Shown here one piece after another: positions 12,556 through 22,110 of a DNA stretch of 64,000 bases. Position 1 is the first letter of the stretch, and each line of letters starts with the position of its first letter. The notes under the pieces are model-generated. The model searched no databases and was not told the DNA's origin. It saw only the letters and a list, made by a program, of their open reading frames with translations. A program made the position numbers and the translations under genes. Source of the DNA: Haemonchus contortus (lineage: Eukaryota; Nematoda; Chromadorea; Rhabditida; Trichostrongylidae); the NCBI GenBank assembly GCA_000469685.2, contig LS997567.1, forward strand, positions 30,277,299 through 30,341,298. The letters run 5' to 3'.

Positions 12556-12950
12556 TCTCAGTAAGAGGGGAGCAAACCGGAAACCCTTGTCCGTTTGCTG
12601 AGTGTACGTCGTCGGCAGCTTTCAATCCTATTGTATTGAGTTTTTGTATGAAATAAGTTAGTGTTTCAGGTTTCGAGGTTTTCCATTCATTACCAGGTAC
12701 ATATAGTACTCAGTCCCAGTACCTCATTAGCAAGAACTTCATTAGCAAATACCCTTAGCTGTTCCCCATAGGTGCTCGGGAAAAGTACCCTACAGGTGAC
12801 TGGGTACTATATGTATCTGGTAATGAATGGAAAACCTCGAAACCTGAACTACTAACCTATTTCATACAAAAACTCAGTGCAATAGGATTGAACACTGTAC
12901 ACTCAGCGCGCGGACAATGGTGTCCGGTTTGCTTACCTCTCTCAGTAAAG
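12556..12950. repeat. Fold-back element with about 155-165-bp inverted arms
   Basis: The left arm (12556-12718) and right arm (12795-12948) are inverted copies. Shared segments include tttcaggtttcgaggttttc, cattcattaccag, agtttttgtatgaaata and gcaaaccgg. The loop of about 75 bp (12720-12794) has the internal partial repeat tcattagcaa. No transposase, clear terminal repeat boundary or target duplication was found. It could be a fold-back MITE, or two inverted copies of a repeat. Confidence 0.8.
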
Positions 12951-13480
12951 ATTTGACAACAGATCCACCTCGTGTCAGTAGTACCGTGCTATCTTTTTAA
13001 ATGCACGCCTACGAAGGTTAATGAAGGGGAAACACCAATATCATTCCACCGAGTGCATTTGCCTAGAGAAATAAATTGAAATACTACGAAATTTAAGCAC
13101 AGCATGTCTGTGCAAGAGTTTATTGAAAGAATTCGAATGAGATTCAAAGTTTCGAAAGATTGAGGACCCAATCTCTTTGGAACTACACGAGGGTCGTGAC
13201 GCTGCATTCTCACGACAACAAGTGTAAATCTTAAGAGAAGGATCTGTACAACGATTTTTTACCAGCAGCATAATACTTTGCAGTAACAGTGGCCACAGGT
13301 CAACAGGGAAGCATGATGGGGAAAAAACGTTGTATTGGATTCATTAGAATGGTGCTGAGCAGAGGAATAATCAGGTGAAGGGGGTGGGCTAGTAGTAGAA
13401 CCAGCAACGTTATAGGCCACAGCAAGGCTAGAGCGCTCTAATGGTATCTGCATTCAAATGTGCGCGCGCGGGAAAATAAT
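12951..13480. other. Unassigned interval ending in the PLE-A target repeat
   Basis: No gene recognised. The final part (about 13440-13480, with the gcgcgcgcg stretch) is the left half of the repeat into which PLE-A inserted, and it corresponds to the complement of about 8433-8475. Confidence 0.45.
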
Positions 13481-13492
13481 TCAAGCCGCAGA
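13481..13492 (+). repeat. Target-site duplication, left copy (PLE-A)
   Basis: tcaagccgcaga, identical to 19181-19192. The last base is shared with the end of the inverted PLE copy, so the true length is 11 or 12 nt. Confidence 0.88.
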
Positions 13493-13847
13493 GCAATTTC
13501 CAAGTTCGGTCTTCTTGAAACCTGGGCATGTCATATAATATTTCAGAATGCTTTGCCGTACAGGTTTGTTATTATGGAACCGTTTATTAGGCCGACGTTT
13601 CGACTAATTCGTCGTCTTCAAGGACCTGAAAGTAGTTCGGAGCTCTTGGTCTGTGGCTTACCTGACCAAGCGCCCAAACGCACTAGGCCAGTTCCAACTA
13701 CTCCCAGAAACTCAACACCGAAACATCCCTGCCAAGAAACCAACCTTCTGCGGTTCCACCAGCGTTGTCTTCCCACTCTATATTGCGAACAATAAGGGAA
13801 CAATGAGACACCATTGACGGTTGTGAGATAAGAATTGCACGGTGATC
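13493..13847 (-). repeat. PLE-A pLTR of the inverted copy
   Basis: Minus-strand copy of the non-coding repeat that separates PLE-A units (compare 15879-16197). It extends past the unit boundary into the first bases of a next ORF: the complement of 13493-13525 reads M-P-R-F-Q-E-D-R-T-W, the start of the PLE protein. This shows that the RNA template continued from one unit into another. Confidence 0.85.
13589..13627 (-). ncRNA. Hammerhead-like ribozyme motif, PLE-A inverted copy
   Basis: Same sequence as 16100-16138, on the minus strand. See that entry for the stems. It carries the same U in place of core C3. Confidence 0.55.
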
Positions 13848-15346
13848 TCAAAGTCCACAAAAGGGAATGAATGGCAGGAGTTCACTCGTTATGGCAATGC
13901 ACTCACTCCGGTTGTTCAGCTCAGGATTTCGCTCGCGGATATACAACGCTTCCAATATCTTTCTAGCACCGATCTCGTTCTCGTAGGCTAGGATTTTGCA
14001 TTTGATATCAAAATCTTCGCCTTGATGATCTTCTAATCGATGCTTGCCAAGTGGCGTTAGTAGGCTTCCTCGCCTTTTACCTGCTAGATGTTCTTTAACG
14101 CGTATGCCTAGCATCCTTCCCGTCTCACCAATATATATTTCGCCACAGGCTGAACACTGAAGTTGGTATACCGTCCCTCGCTGTGTGCAATCTCCACTCC
14201 TTCCGAACGGACAAATAACGCAGTTATCTGTCGCGCATGCACGATCATAGAGTCTGTTGCGGATCAAAAGGCGTTTGATATTGTCTGATGGTACATTTAT
14301 TAAGACAACATCATTAGCCAAATCCGCTCGTGCAATGCACTGCCGTACTTCTGCGCTGACTTTGTCTGATATAAACGGAAGGCGGAGATGCACCATATTC
14401 TCATGGTTTCTCAGCGGGTGCCCTTTTGAGCCTGACTTTCTCTGCTTTGTCCCGTAGCCATTCAGGGTTGCAATCCCAGATGCTAGCTTACGTGACTCCT
14501 CCCGTTCCACTTCGCCTGTACACACTCCTGTGGCTGTTCTGTACATGTTTCGAACAACTGCACGTTTCACAGCCTCGGGGTGGGCAGACTTCGAGTGGAG
14601 TAAGATGTTCTTCGAGCTGCCTTTCCGATACCATTTCACATTGTACCTTCCACTTGAGATGTTTATCTGCGTGTTAAGATAAGGAAGCCAGCCTTCGTGC
14701 GGGACCTCTCTCGTGAACTTGATATACTGCGATTGTCGATTGAGGATGGTAAACAGCTCATCCATCTCCTGCTGCGTTGATGTAATTACGCAGCAGTCAT
14801 CGATGTAACGACAGTACATAATGGGCATGCGAGCTATAACTGGCCTTTCTACTCTGCTCATAAAACAGATAGCTAAGACCGGTGCTAGCCGCTGGCCCAT
14901 AGCAAGTCCTCGGTTTTGAGAGAAGTACTGCCCGCTCCACTTAAAAATATTACAGCTAAGGCACTCCTTGATTAGAGTCATAATGTGAACCTTACTCAAT
15001 CCGAACGTGACAATTTCCGTCCCATGCTCATCCAGCATTTCGGAAACTGCTTGGAGAGCTTCGTCGTTGTTTACGTTCGTATAAAGCGCAGTTACATCAA
15101 ATGACTCTACAACGCAGTTTTCTTGAAGCCTACATGAACGCAAGCGAGCAAGAAATTCGTTAGTGTTTGGCAGGTGTGATGGTACGTATCGGAGTAGTTG
15201 GCCAACAATTTTGTTAAGGAACCACGAAATACGGTCCGTTGGTCCACCTACACAGCTAATGATGGGTCTTATTTTGTAATCGCTAGCATTAACTGAGTTT
15301 TCACCTCCGTTGGACAGCTTATGAGTCTTGATCAGGCTATAGAAAA
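13848..15346 (-). pseudogene. PLE-A inverted copy: RT and GIY-YIG, 5'-truncated
   Basis: About 500 codons open on the minus strand, beginning in the RT domain at F-Y-S-L-I-K-T-H-K and running to the normal end L-P-F-I-P-F-C-G-L. It keeps GGPTDRISWFLN, FDVTALYTNV, GLAMGQRLAP, YCRYIDD, the Cys cluster and the YIGETGR endonuclease core. Its protein matches the full copy at 16198-18870 apart from Glu versus Gln in KIL(E/Q)ALYI. It lacks the N-terminal third, so it should not act alone. The break lies about 7 nt from the start of the direct copy. Confidence 0.9.
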
Positions 15347-15353
15347 ACAAAAA

Positions 15354-15878
15354 ATATCAGACAAAGTCAGCGCAGAAGTACGGCAGTGCATTGCACGAGC
15401 GGATTTGGCTAATGATGTTGTCTTGATAAATGTACCATCAGACAATATCAAACGCCTTTTGATCCGCAACAGACTCTATGATCGTGCATGCGCGACAGAT
15501 AACTGCGTTATTTGTCCGTTCGGAAGGAGTGGAGATTGCACACAGCGAGGGACGGTATACCAACTTCAGTGTTCAGCCTGTGGCGAAATATATATTGGTT
15601 AGACGGGAAGGATGCTAGGCATACGCGTTAAAGAACATCTAGCAGGTAAAAGGCGAGGAAGCCTACTAACGCCACTTGGCAAGCATCGATTAGAAGATCA
15701 TCAAGGCGAAGATTTTGATATCAAATGCAAAATCCTAGCCTACGAGAACGAGATCGGTGCTAGAAAGATATTGGAAGCGTTGTATATCCGCGAGCGAAAT
15801 CCTGAGCTGAACAACCGGAGTGAGTGCATTGCCATAACGAGTGAACTCCTGCCATTCATTCCCTTTTGTGGACTTTGA
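15354..15878 (+). pseudogene. PLE-A direct copy: GIY-YIG end only, with nonsense codon
   Basis: Starts at ISDKVSAEVRQC and covers the C-terminal quarter: the Cys-rich segment (CATDNCVICP, then SGDC and CSAC) and GIY-YIG. A G-to-T change makes TAG at 15600-15602 in place of the Glu of YIGETGR, interrupting the endonuclease core. Otherwise it is almost identical to the downstream full unit. Together with the pLTR that follows, it supplies an upstream tandem partial unit and possibly the promoter-bearing repeat for the full copy. Confidence 0.9.
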
Positions 15879-16197
15879 GATCACCCTGCAATTCTTATCT
15901 CACAACCATCAATGGTGTCTCATTGTTCCCTTATTGTTCACAATATAGAGTGGGAAGACAACGCTGGTGGAACCGCAGAAGGTTGGTTTCTTGGCAAGGA
16001 TGTTTCGGTGTTTGAGTTTCTGGGAGTAGTTGGAACTGGCCTAGTGCGTTTGGGCGCTTGGTCAGGTAAGCCACAGACCAAGAGCTCCGAACTACTTTCA
16101 GGTCCTTGAAGACGACGAATTAGTCGAAACGTCGGCCTAATAAACGGTTCCATCATAACAAACCTGTACGGCAAAGCATTCTGAAATATTATATGAC
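15879..16197 (+). promoter_or_regulatory. PLE-A upstream pLTR (internal repeat, likely 5' regulatory region)
   Basis: Non-coding repeat between the tandem units, repeated at 18871-19180 with few differences (for example caccct versus caccgt near 15886). It contains the hammerhead-like motif about 60 bases before the ATG. In other PLEs the pLTR carries the promoter. No TATA-type element is obvious here, so promoter function is inferred from position. Confidence 0.7.
16100..16138 (+). ncRNA. Hammerhead-like ribozyme motif, PLE-A 5' pLTR
   Basis: Stem I is AGG-(U)-CC (16100-16105) with GGCCU (16134-16138). The core reads UUGAAGA (16106-16112), then one unpaired base, stem II GAC/GUC around GAAUUA, GAAA (16126-16129) and CGUC with predicted cleavage after 16133. 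Stem III is only the palindrome ACGU. The first core base is U where hammerheads have C3, so C3-G8 becomes a U-G pair. PLE hammerheads are known (Cervera and De la Pena); activity of this variant is uncertain. Confidence 0.6.
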
Positions 16198-18870
16198 ATG
16201 CCCAGGTTTCAAGAAGACCGAACTTGGAAATTGCTACGCGATGTACCGCCGCACATGTTCGGTCTAGTTCGAGAAGCTCTTGCTCTCCGTCAGAAGATCG
16301 TACTTACCCGCCAATCGCTGCTGTTCCTTCAGCGATGCAAGTCGACCGCCGTCTTCCCAAGGTTCATCACGAATAAGAAGCTGGGATCAATATGTAATCT
16401 CGACGAAGATCACCCTAGGATCGTAAACATCTATCGTAATATCCTAGGCGTAGCTGTTAAACAGAAGCAGTACATATTGTATTCTAGCTTATTGAAGTGT
16501 AAGGCGAAGGAAGAATCTTGTAGACGGCTTCTGTCAGATCGTTGTTGGAAAGCGATTGAGCGTGGTTCGAAGGAGGTCTGTGACTCTATCCGATCTAGGG
16601 CAAAAGCAACACTATGTGCTAAGTACAACACCCTAAGGAGCGAGAAACACAGAAATGGTCCCTGCAATAGGACCGACTCTTCTACGAACCACCAGTACGA
16701 AACAATGACCACTCTAGGGGTGAACAATGCGCTGAATCAGGCAAGAGTCACTCTTATTGGCGGCACAACTATATCGGAGAAAGCTGTGGATCTCCTCAAC
16801 CTTGGGCCATCATTTTCGATTGCTCAAGGAGTTGGACCTTCCACGTATCGTCAGGTGGTAACAGGGCTTCATCGACTGAGAGATCAGCTTAGAAGGAGTG
16901 CAGTGCGCAAAGAGTCTCAGCGCGCTAGCACAGAATCTATGCTGTCGTCTATTCCATTCCCATGTTCGTTTTACAAAGAACCAGAACCTTCCCCCGTACA
17001 AGACGTCAAATTTCGAGTACTTTCATCAGGAGTACTTGAAATTTTCAGAAGGCATGGGCGCGAAAGGTTCTCGAACATGACGAACGCACAGTGGGAAGGA
17101 TTGCGAGAGATGCGAAAACGCGTAGCAGAAGGTGAAATCCGTCTTTCCGTGAGTGACAAGGGAGGAGAGTTCGTGGTTCTACCTCGTTCGCTAGATCGGG
17201 AAATCACCGAACTCCACCTTAGTGATACTTCTGTGTACAGTCACTCCACGGAAAAGACGTTTCTCACACAATGTCACAGGCTGAATGCGTTATGGATATC
17301 AATCGGAAAGACAGCAAAATTGGATAGAAGGCTGATTAGTAGATTGAAGTTGGATACACCTTTGTGCCCGGTTTTCTATAGCCTGATCAAGACTCATAAG
17401 CTGTCCAACGGAGGTGAAAACTCAGTTAATGCTAGCGATTACAAAATAAGACCCATCATTAGCTGTGTAGGTGGACCAACGGACCGTATTTCGTGGTTCC
17501 TTAACAAAATTGTTGGCCAACTACTCCGATACGTACCATCACACCTGCCGAACACTAACGAATTTCTTGCTCGCTTGCGTTCATGTAGGCTTCAAGAAAA
17601 CTGCGTTGTAGAGTCATTTGATGTAACTGCGCTTTATACGAACGTAAACAACGACGAAGCTCTCCAAGCAGTTTCCGAAATGCTGGATGAGCATGGGACG
17701 GAAATTGTCACGTTCGGATTGAGTAAGGTTCACATTATGACTCTAATCAAGGAGTGCCTTAGCTGTAATATTTTTAAGTGGAGCGGGCAGTACTTCTCTC
17801 AAAACCGAGGACTTGCTATGGGCCAGCGGCTAGCACCGGTCTTAGCTATCTGTTTTATGAGCAGAGTAGAAAGGCCAGTTATAGCTCGCATGCCCATTAT
17901 GTACTGTCGTTACATCGATGACTGCTGCGTAATTACATCAACGCAGCAGGAGATGGATGAGCTGTTTACCATCCTCAATCGACAATCGCAGTATATCAAG
18001 TTCACGAGAGAGGTCCCGCACGAAGGCTGGCTTCCTTATCTTAACACGCAGATAAACATCTCAAGTGGAAGGTACAATGTGAAATGGTATCGGAAAGGCA
18101 GCTCGAAGAACATCTTACTCCACTCGAAGTCTGCCCACCCCGAGGCTGTGAAACGTGCAGTTGTTCGAAACATGTACAGAACAGCCACAGGAGTGTGTAC
18201 AGGCGAAGTGGAACGGGAGGAGTCACGTAAGCTAGCATCTGGGATTGCAACCCTGAATGGCTACGGGACAAAGCAGAGAAAGTCAGGCTCAAAAGGGCAC
18301 CCGCTGAGAAATCATGAGAATATGGTGCATCTCCGCCTTCCGTTTATATCAGACAAAGTCAGCGCAGAAGTACGGCAGTGCATTGCACGAGCGGATTTGG
18401 CTAATGATGTTGTCTTAATAAATGTACCATCAGACAATATCAAACGCCTTTTGATCCGCAACAGACTCTATGATCGTGCATGCGCGACAGATAACTGCGT
18501 TATTTGTCCGTTCGGAAGGAGTGGAGATTGCACACAGCGAGGGACGGTATACCAACTTCAGTGTTCAGCCTGTGGCGAAATATATATTGGTGAGACGGGA
18601 AGGATGCTAGGCATACGCGTTAAAGAACATCTAGCAGGTAAAAGGCGAGGAAGCCTACTAACGCCACTTGGCAAGCATCGATTAGAAGATCATCAAGGCG
18701 AAGATTTTGATATCAAATGCAAAATCCTAGCCTACGAGAACGAGATCGGTGCTAGAAAGATATTGCAAGCGTTGTATATCCGCGAGCGAAATCCTGAGCT
18801 GAACAACCGGAGTGAGTGCATTGCCATAACGAGTGAACTCCTGCCATTCATTCCCTTTTGTGGACTTTGA
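16198..18870 (+). CDS. Intact Penelope-like retroelement polyprotein (RT + GIY-YIG), 890 aa
   Basis: The protein copies PLE RNA into DNA and nicks the target. The N-terminal region (1-380) is charged and contains the PLE blocks VTLIGGTTISEKAVDLLNLG (about 182-201) and LSVSDKGGEFVVLPR (about 317). RT follows: IKTHKLS, RPIISCVGGPTD, FDVTALYTNV with motif A Asp at 475, GLAMGQRLAP (motif B, about 540) and YIDD at 572-575. KWYRKG marks the thumb. A Cys-rich knuckle (CATDNCVICP ... SGDC ... CSAC) precedes GIY-YIG (EIYIGETGR, 794-802; KEH; the A-x-E-N-E-I-G-A-R helix). The ATG was chosen because PLE-C, PLE-F and PLE-D also begin M-P/S-R-F. No stop or frameshift is present, all visible catalytic residues are kept, and flanking copies are near identical. 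It is probably active or recently active. Length is typical of canonical PLEs; no intron is seen. Confidence 0.95.
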   Translation: MPRFQEDRTWKLLRDVPPHMFGLVREALALRQKIVLTRQSLLFLQRCKSTAVFPRFITNKKLGSICNLDEDHPRIVNIYRNILGVAVKQKQYILYSSLLKCKAKEESCRRLLSDRCWKAIERGSKEVCDSIRSRAKATLCAKYNTLRSEKHRNGPCNRTDSSTNHQYETMTTLGVNNALNQARVTLIGGTTISEKAVDLLNLGPSFSIAQGVGPSTYRQVVTGLHRLRDQLRRSAVRKESQRASTESMLSSIPFPCSFYKEPEPSPVQDVKFRVLSSGVLEIFRRHGRERFSNMTNAQWEGLREMRKRVAEGEIRLSVSDKGGEFVVLPRSLDREITELHLSDTSVYSHSTEKTFLTQCHRLNALWISIGKTAKLDRRLISRLKLDTPLCPVFYSLIKTHKLSNGGENSVNASDYKIRPIISCVGGPTDRISWFLNKIVGQLLRYVPSHLPNTNEFLARLRSCRLQENCVVESFDVTALYTNVNNDEALQAVSEMLDEHGTEIVTFGLSKVHIMTLIKECLSCNIFKWSGQYFSQNRGLAMGQRLAPVLAICFMSRVERPVIARMPIMYCRYIDDCCVITSTQQEMDELFTILNRQSQYIKFTREVPHEGWLPYLNTQINISSGRYNVKWYRKGSSKNILLHSKSAHPEAVKRAVVRNMYRTATGVCTGEVEREESRKLASGIATLNGYGTKQRKSGSKGHPLRNHENMVHLRLPFISDKVSAEVRQCIARADLANDVVLINVPSDNIKRLLIRNRLYDRACATDNCVICPFGRSGDCTQRGTVYQLQCSACGEIYIGETGRMLGIRVKEHLAGKRRGSLLTPLGKHRLEDHQGEDFDIKCKILAYENEIGARKILQALYIRERNPELNNRSECIAITSELLPFIPFCGL

Positions 18871-19180
18871 GATCACCGTGCAATTCTTATCTCACAACCG
18901 TCAATGGTGTCTCATTGTTCCCTTATTGTTCACAATATAGAGTGGGAAGACAACGCTGGTGGAACCGCAGAAGGTTGGTTTCTTGGCAGGGATGTTTCGG
19001 TGTTTGAGTTTCTGGGAGTAGTTGGAACTGGCCTAGTGCGTTTGGGCGCTTGGTCAGGTAAGCCACAGACCAAGAGCTCCGAACTACTTTCAGGTCCTTG
19101 AAGACGACGAATTAGTCGAAACGTCGGCCTAATAAACGGTTCCATCATAACAAACCTGTACGGCAAAGCATTCTGAAATA
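18871..19180 (+). repeat. PLE-A downstream pLTR
   Basis: Second direct copy of the unit-separating repeat. It ends at gcattctgaaata, just before the position where a next ORF would start, and abuts the target-site duplication. The 3' boundary differs from the inverted copy, which ran about 33 bases further into ORF sequence. Confidence 0.85.
19092..19130 (+). ncRNA. Hammerhead-like ribozyme motif, PLE-A 3' pLTR
   Basis: Identical in sequence to 16100-16138: stem I 19092-19097 with 19126-19130, core 19098-19104, stem II 19106-19117, GAAA 19118-19121, predicted cleavage after 19125. Cleavage here and at 16133 would release a unit-length RNA of about 3 kb. Confidence 0.6.
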
Positions 19181-19192
19181 TCAAGCCGCAGA
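19181..19192 (+). repeat. Target-site duplication, right copy (PLE-A)
   Basis: tcaagccgcaga, identical to 13481-13492. It continues into accttccaatg, which matches the complement of 8410-8420. Confidence 0.88.
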
Positions 19193-19221
19193 ACCTTCCA
19201 ATGGATAAACGCGATCGTTCA

Positions 19222-21512
19222 AAGATCATCACTATATCGCATAACGTGTCCGGCTTATCTGATCTTCGATTTCTTGGCGTAATCAACGGCTTCCCTGATC
19301 TCCGTTAGATGACGGAGCTCGGAACTCGGACTCCCTTCTGCACTTGCGTGTATAGAGGAATTCCGAGCATCATCCTTCCCACAGCGTGTTCAACGTGTTG
19401 AGTGACCCTAACTGCATACTCATCCTGCTTTCGTGAAGTCCAAATTTTTGAGGCGTATGTCAAAGCGAGAAGGATCGCAGTGTTGAGAAGATGAGCGCAG
19501 TGACCGAATGTTCTTTGTCTTCATCACTACTCTCTCGATGTTTTCAAATTCACTCCACCCCGCGCGTTTCCTCCTGCTCGGCTCCGGTGTTACGTTATTC
19601 ATTATATTGAATTTGTCACCCAGGTACACAAAGCTAAAGCACTCAGAAATGTTCGCCATCTTCAGCGTGGGAGGAGCCTCATCCCCTTCTCTTTCACATG
19701 AACATCGTCTTCGTTAGGCTCACTCGCAATCCAATAATTCCGAAAGCGTTGTCGAACTCGCGGACCCATGCCTTCCAATTCCCTATAATGCATGGTTTTC
19801 GAAAGAGGCTTTGAAAGGTTAGGGCTATGGTATCGTCCACTCAAACCCCTCTCTTCACGTTGATGATGACTTCTTCATAATACGGCGAGATCCTGGTCGT
19901 TAAGCTGTTGTAGAGCATACGAAACATCTTTGCATATTGAGTAGGAACACCCTGGTTGCCCAGAGCTTCAATTACCGCTACTGTCTTAAGGGTCTAAGGG
20001 TATTAAATGCCTCCTTTGAATCGACGAGCGTAAGACATAGCGGCATTTTGTACTCTCGCGATACTTCAATGGGTCTTGTAGCGGTGTGGATGTGATCGAT
20101 TGTACTGAGCCCTCTCCGGAACCCTGCTTGCTCGCATGGATGTCCTTTTTCTAGTATTCTGCCAATCTTGCTCAGGATGACTCGTGTGAAGAGCTTATGG
20201 ATTACAGACAGCAGGCAAATTGGACGATAATTGTCAATGTCATCTGTATCTCCCTTCTTATACAGCCACACAGTCTTGGTAGTTTTCCATGAAGTGGGCA
20301 CTTTGTATTCCGATAGGTACCGCGTGAATAGCCGGGGCACGATTTTGACAATGACAGGCGTAAGTCTATTTGGATGATATGCTTCGATCCTATCGGACCG
20401 GGCGCCGTATTATTCTTAATTGACGACATGGCATGTTCAATCTGAAAAGGGAGAACTGAAGGGACGACATATCCACCTTGCCCGAGATGGCTAAGATGGT
20501 ATGTAGGAAGGTAGACGTGGCTATTGAAGAGGTCGGAAAAGAAGTCGTAGATGACCAGTCAGGACGACGAAGAGCAGGCATGTTACTCTTATGATTCACG
20601 GAGCTCCGGTCACCTTTGTGGATGCTCTTTCCAGTTTCGCTGCAAAACCTCACTCCACTCACAATCGCTCTTTTCTTTCTCTTTCAGATCTTCCTTTGAT
20701 GCCTCTCTGCGTAGCTGCCCAATCCGGACGTTAGCTGGTTATTGTCTACAGCTCGCGTGATTCCACGTATAAGCTGGAGAGTCTTCTAAAAGAGACGTTT
20801 CATGGCATTTCTGAGACTCTGTTTTCCTAGCGCTATCATGAAGATATTCAACGAGAAGGTCGTATCCTTCGCCGATGCTGTTGCTGAAGAGATCTTCCCG
20901 CAAACCCGCCAGTGAAGCGGAATGATCCCAGCTGACAACATTCTTGGGACTACGTATCCTAAACTTCGCAGCTCTCTCTCCGCGCGCTGAAGAGCGGAAT
21001 CTAGCGCGAAGGAAACGATGGTCTGATCTCATGTAGAACTTCGAGACAACAGCGGCGTTAGCCAGCCAAACCTTTCGATTGACGGTGATTTTATCTATTT
21101 CATTATGGGACTGTCCAACAGGTGACTCTTTATAGAGCCTCCCAAGATTCATATAGAACGGTTCCAGTTCTTCTCTGCCGTAGCTCGATGTTGGTGTTGC
21201 GTAAACAACGAGGATTGTTATTACAGTCGGAGTCGAGCCACATCTTTTGAATGGCAAACGTCCGATTCGCGTTGCTAAGCTTTCGTATGAATTGATGCAC
21301 ATACGAACCCAAGAGCGTGTTGACGAAGACGCCCACACCGCCGATGTCTCTGCTGTCGCATTTTCCGAGAAACCATTCTTCTCCAGTTTTAAAAATGGCG
21401 TGCAATGGACGATCCCCTCTCATCTTGGTTATGACGTCATACTAGATGTTCCTGGCTCGCTTCATCAGATATTCGATGCTTGCTTCCGATGCATGCGTTC
21501 GTACATTGAAAG
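19222..21512 (-). mobile_element. RTE-2: 5'-truncated, decayed RTE retrotransposon
   Basis: Starts on the minus strand within the endonuclease (FNVRTHASEASIEYLM near 21500) and runs to the 3' coding region near 19222. Recognised blocks are EEWFLGKCDSRDIGGVGVFV, HNEIDKITVNR, MRSDHRFLRARFRSS (the SDH motif is intact), VPTSWKTTKTVWLYKKGD (about 20280), RPICLLSVIHKLF and AGFRRGLSTIDHIHT. The endonuclease has a deletion between VLYESWEALYKES and the HNEID block. The RT catalytic FADD segment is missing because of a deletion near 19780. It is inactive. Confidence 0.85.
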
Positions 21513-22110
21513 TAGTTTGCCATACTCTGACACGGAATTCAAACCACAAATCAGAATCATTATGAAACGGATCTCGAGATGTCTTATTCAACAACTCCCA
21601 GCAGATTGTGCCAGGCGGTCATCGCTGCAGTTAATGTTAATACTGTCAGTTAATACTGCCTCAAAGGTGATGCAACGTTAATACTTACAGTTAATACTGC
21701 CTCAAAGGTGATGCAATGACGTAAGTGAGAGAACAGAGAGTGAAACAGTTGAGTAAATGGGAAAGAATTGAGGAATGACGCTGGCAGCATCTTGGCAGAA
21801 CAGGGAAATTTGCTCATGAATAGCTGAGAAATAGCAAAAAAGGCTTGAAGGATTGTTTCAATTAGTCACGATCACTGGATCAGACAACTAATTTTCACGC
21901 AAGTCTCAACTAAAGCAAGGCTAGGCCGAACGTAGACTTCCTTCTCAGCGGAACTTGTTGAAAATCAGTTAGAGAATCGTACCGCATCCAATTTCGAGAA
22001 AGTTACATGGGAGACTTTCTCATCTCGAGCTAGGATCCTTTGTTTCATAACCAAATAAGTCAAGCTTCGATAAGAGTGGTGGTTATTATGTTGTTTGAAT
22101 ATTTACTAGA
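21513..22110. other. Unassigned interval with a 41-bp tandem duplication
   Basis: Apart from the short tandem repeat at 21647-21716 no gene or known element is recognised. Confidence 0.4.
21647..21716 (+). repeat. Two-copy 41-bp tandem repeat
   Basis: The 29-mer beginning cagttaatactgcctcaaag occurs at 21647-21675 and 21688-21716, identical, with the period 41. Upstream ttaatgttaatactgt is a further partial unit. Confidence 0.85.

Larger units (their letters stand above)
13481..19192 (+). mobile_element. PLE-A composite Penelope-like element insertion with target-site duplication
   Basis: The insertion holds, in order: an inverted copy (13493 to about 15346, minus; pLTR plus the C-terminal two thirds of the ORF), a junction filler of about 7 nt, a 5'-truncated direct copy (15354-16197) and a complete unit (16198-19180). 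The block is flanked by the direct repeat tcaagccgcaga at 13481-13492 and 19181-19192. An uninterrupted paralogue of the target lies at 8412-8475. The copies are almost identical, so the event is recent. Tandem and inverted partial copies are a known habit of PLEs, probably from template switching during target-primed reverse transcription. Confidence 0.93.

Noticed and set aside
13460..13795. Plus-strand 111-codon frame (ends near the PLE-A pLTR)
   Set aside because: Antisense of the pLTR and its hammerhead; the same frame recurs at each pLTR copy (15938-16174, 18930-19286).
18041..18292. Antisense frames shared by the PLE-A copies (for example an 83-codon frame starting MSLTFSALSRSHSG)
   Set aside because: Exact antisense of the RT thumb coding region; appears in each copy only because the copies are identical.
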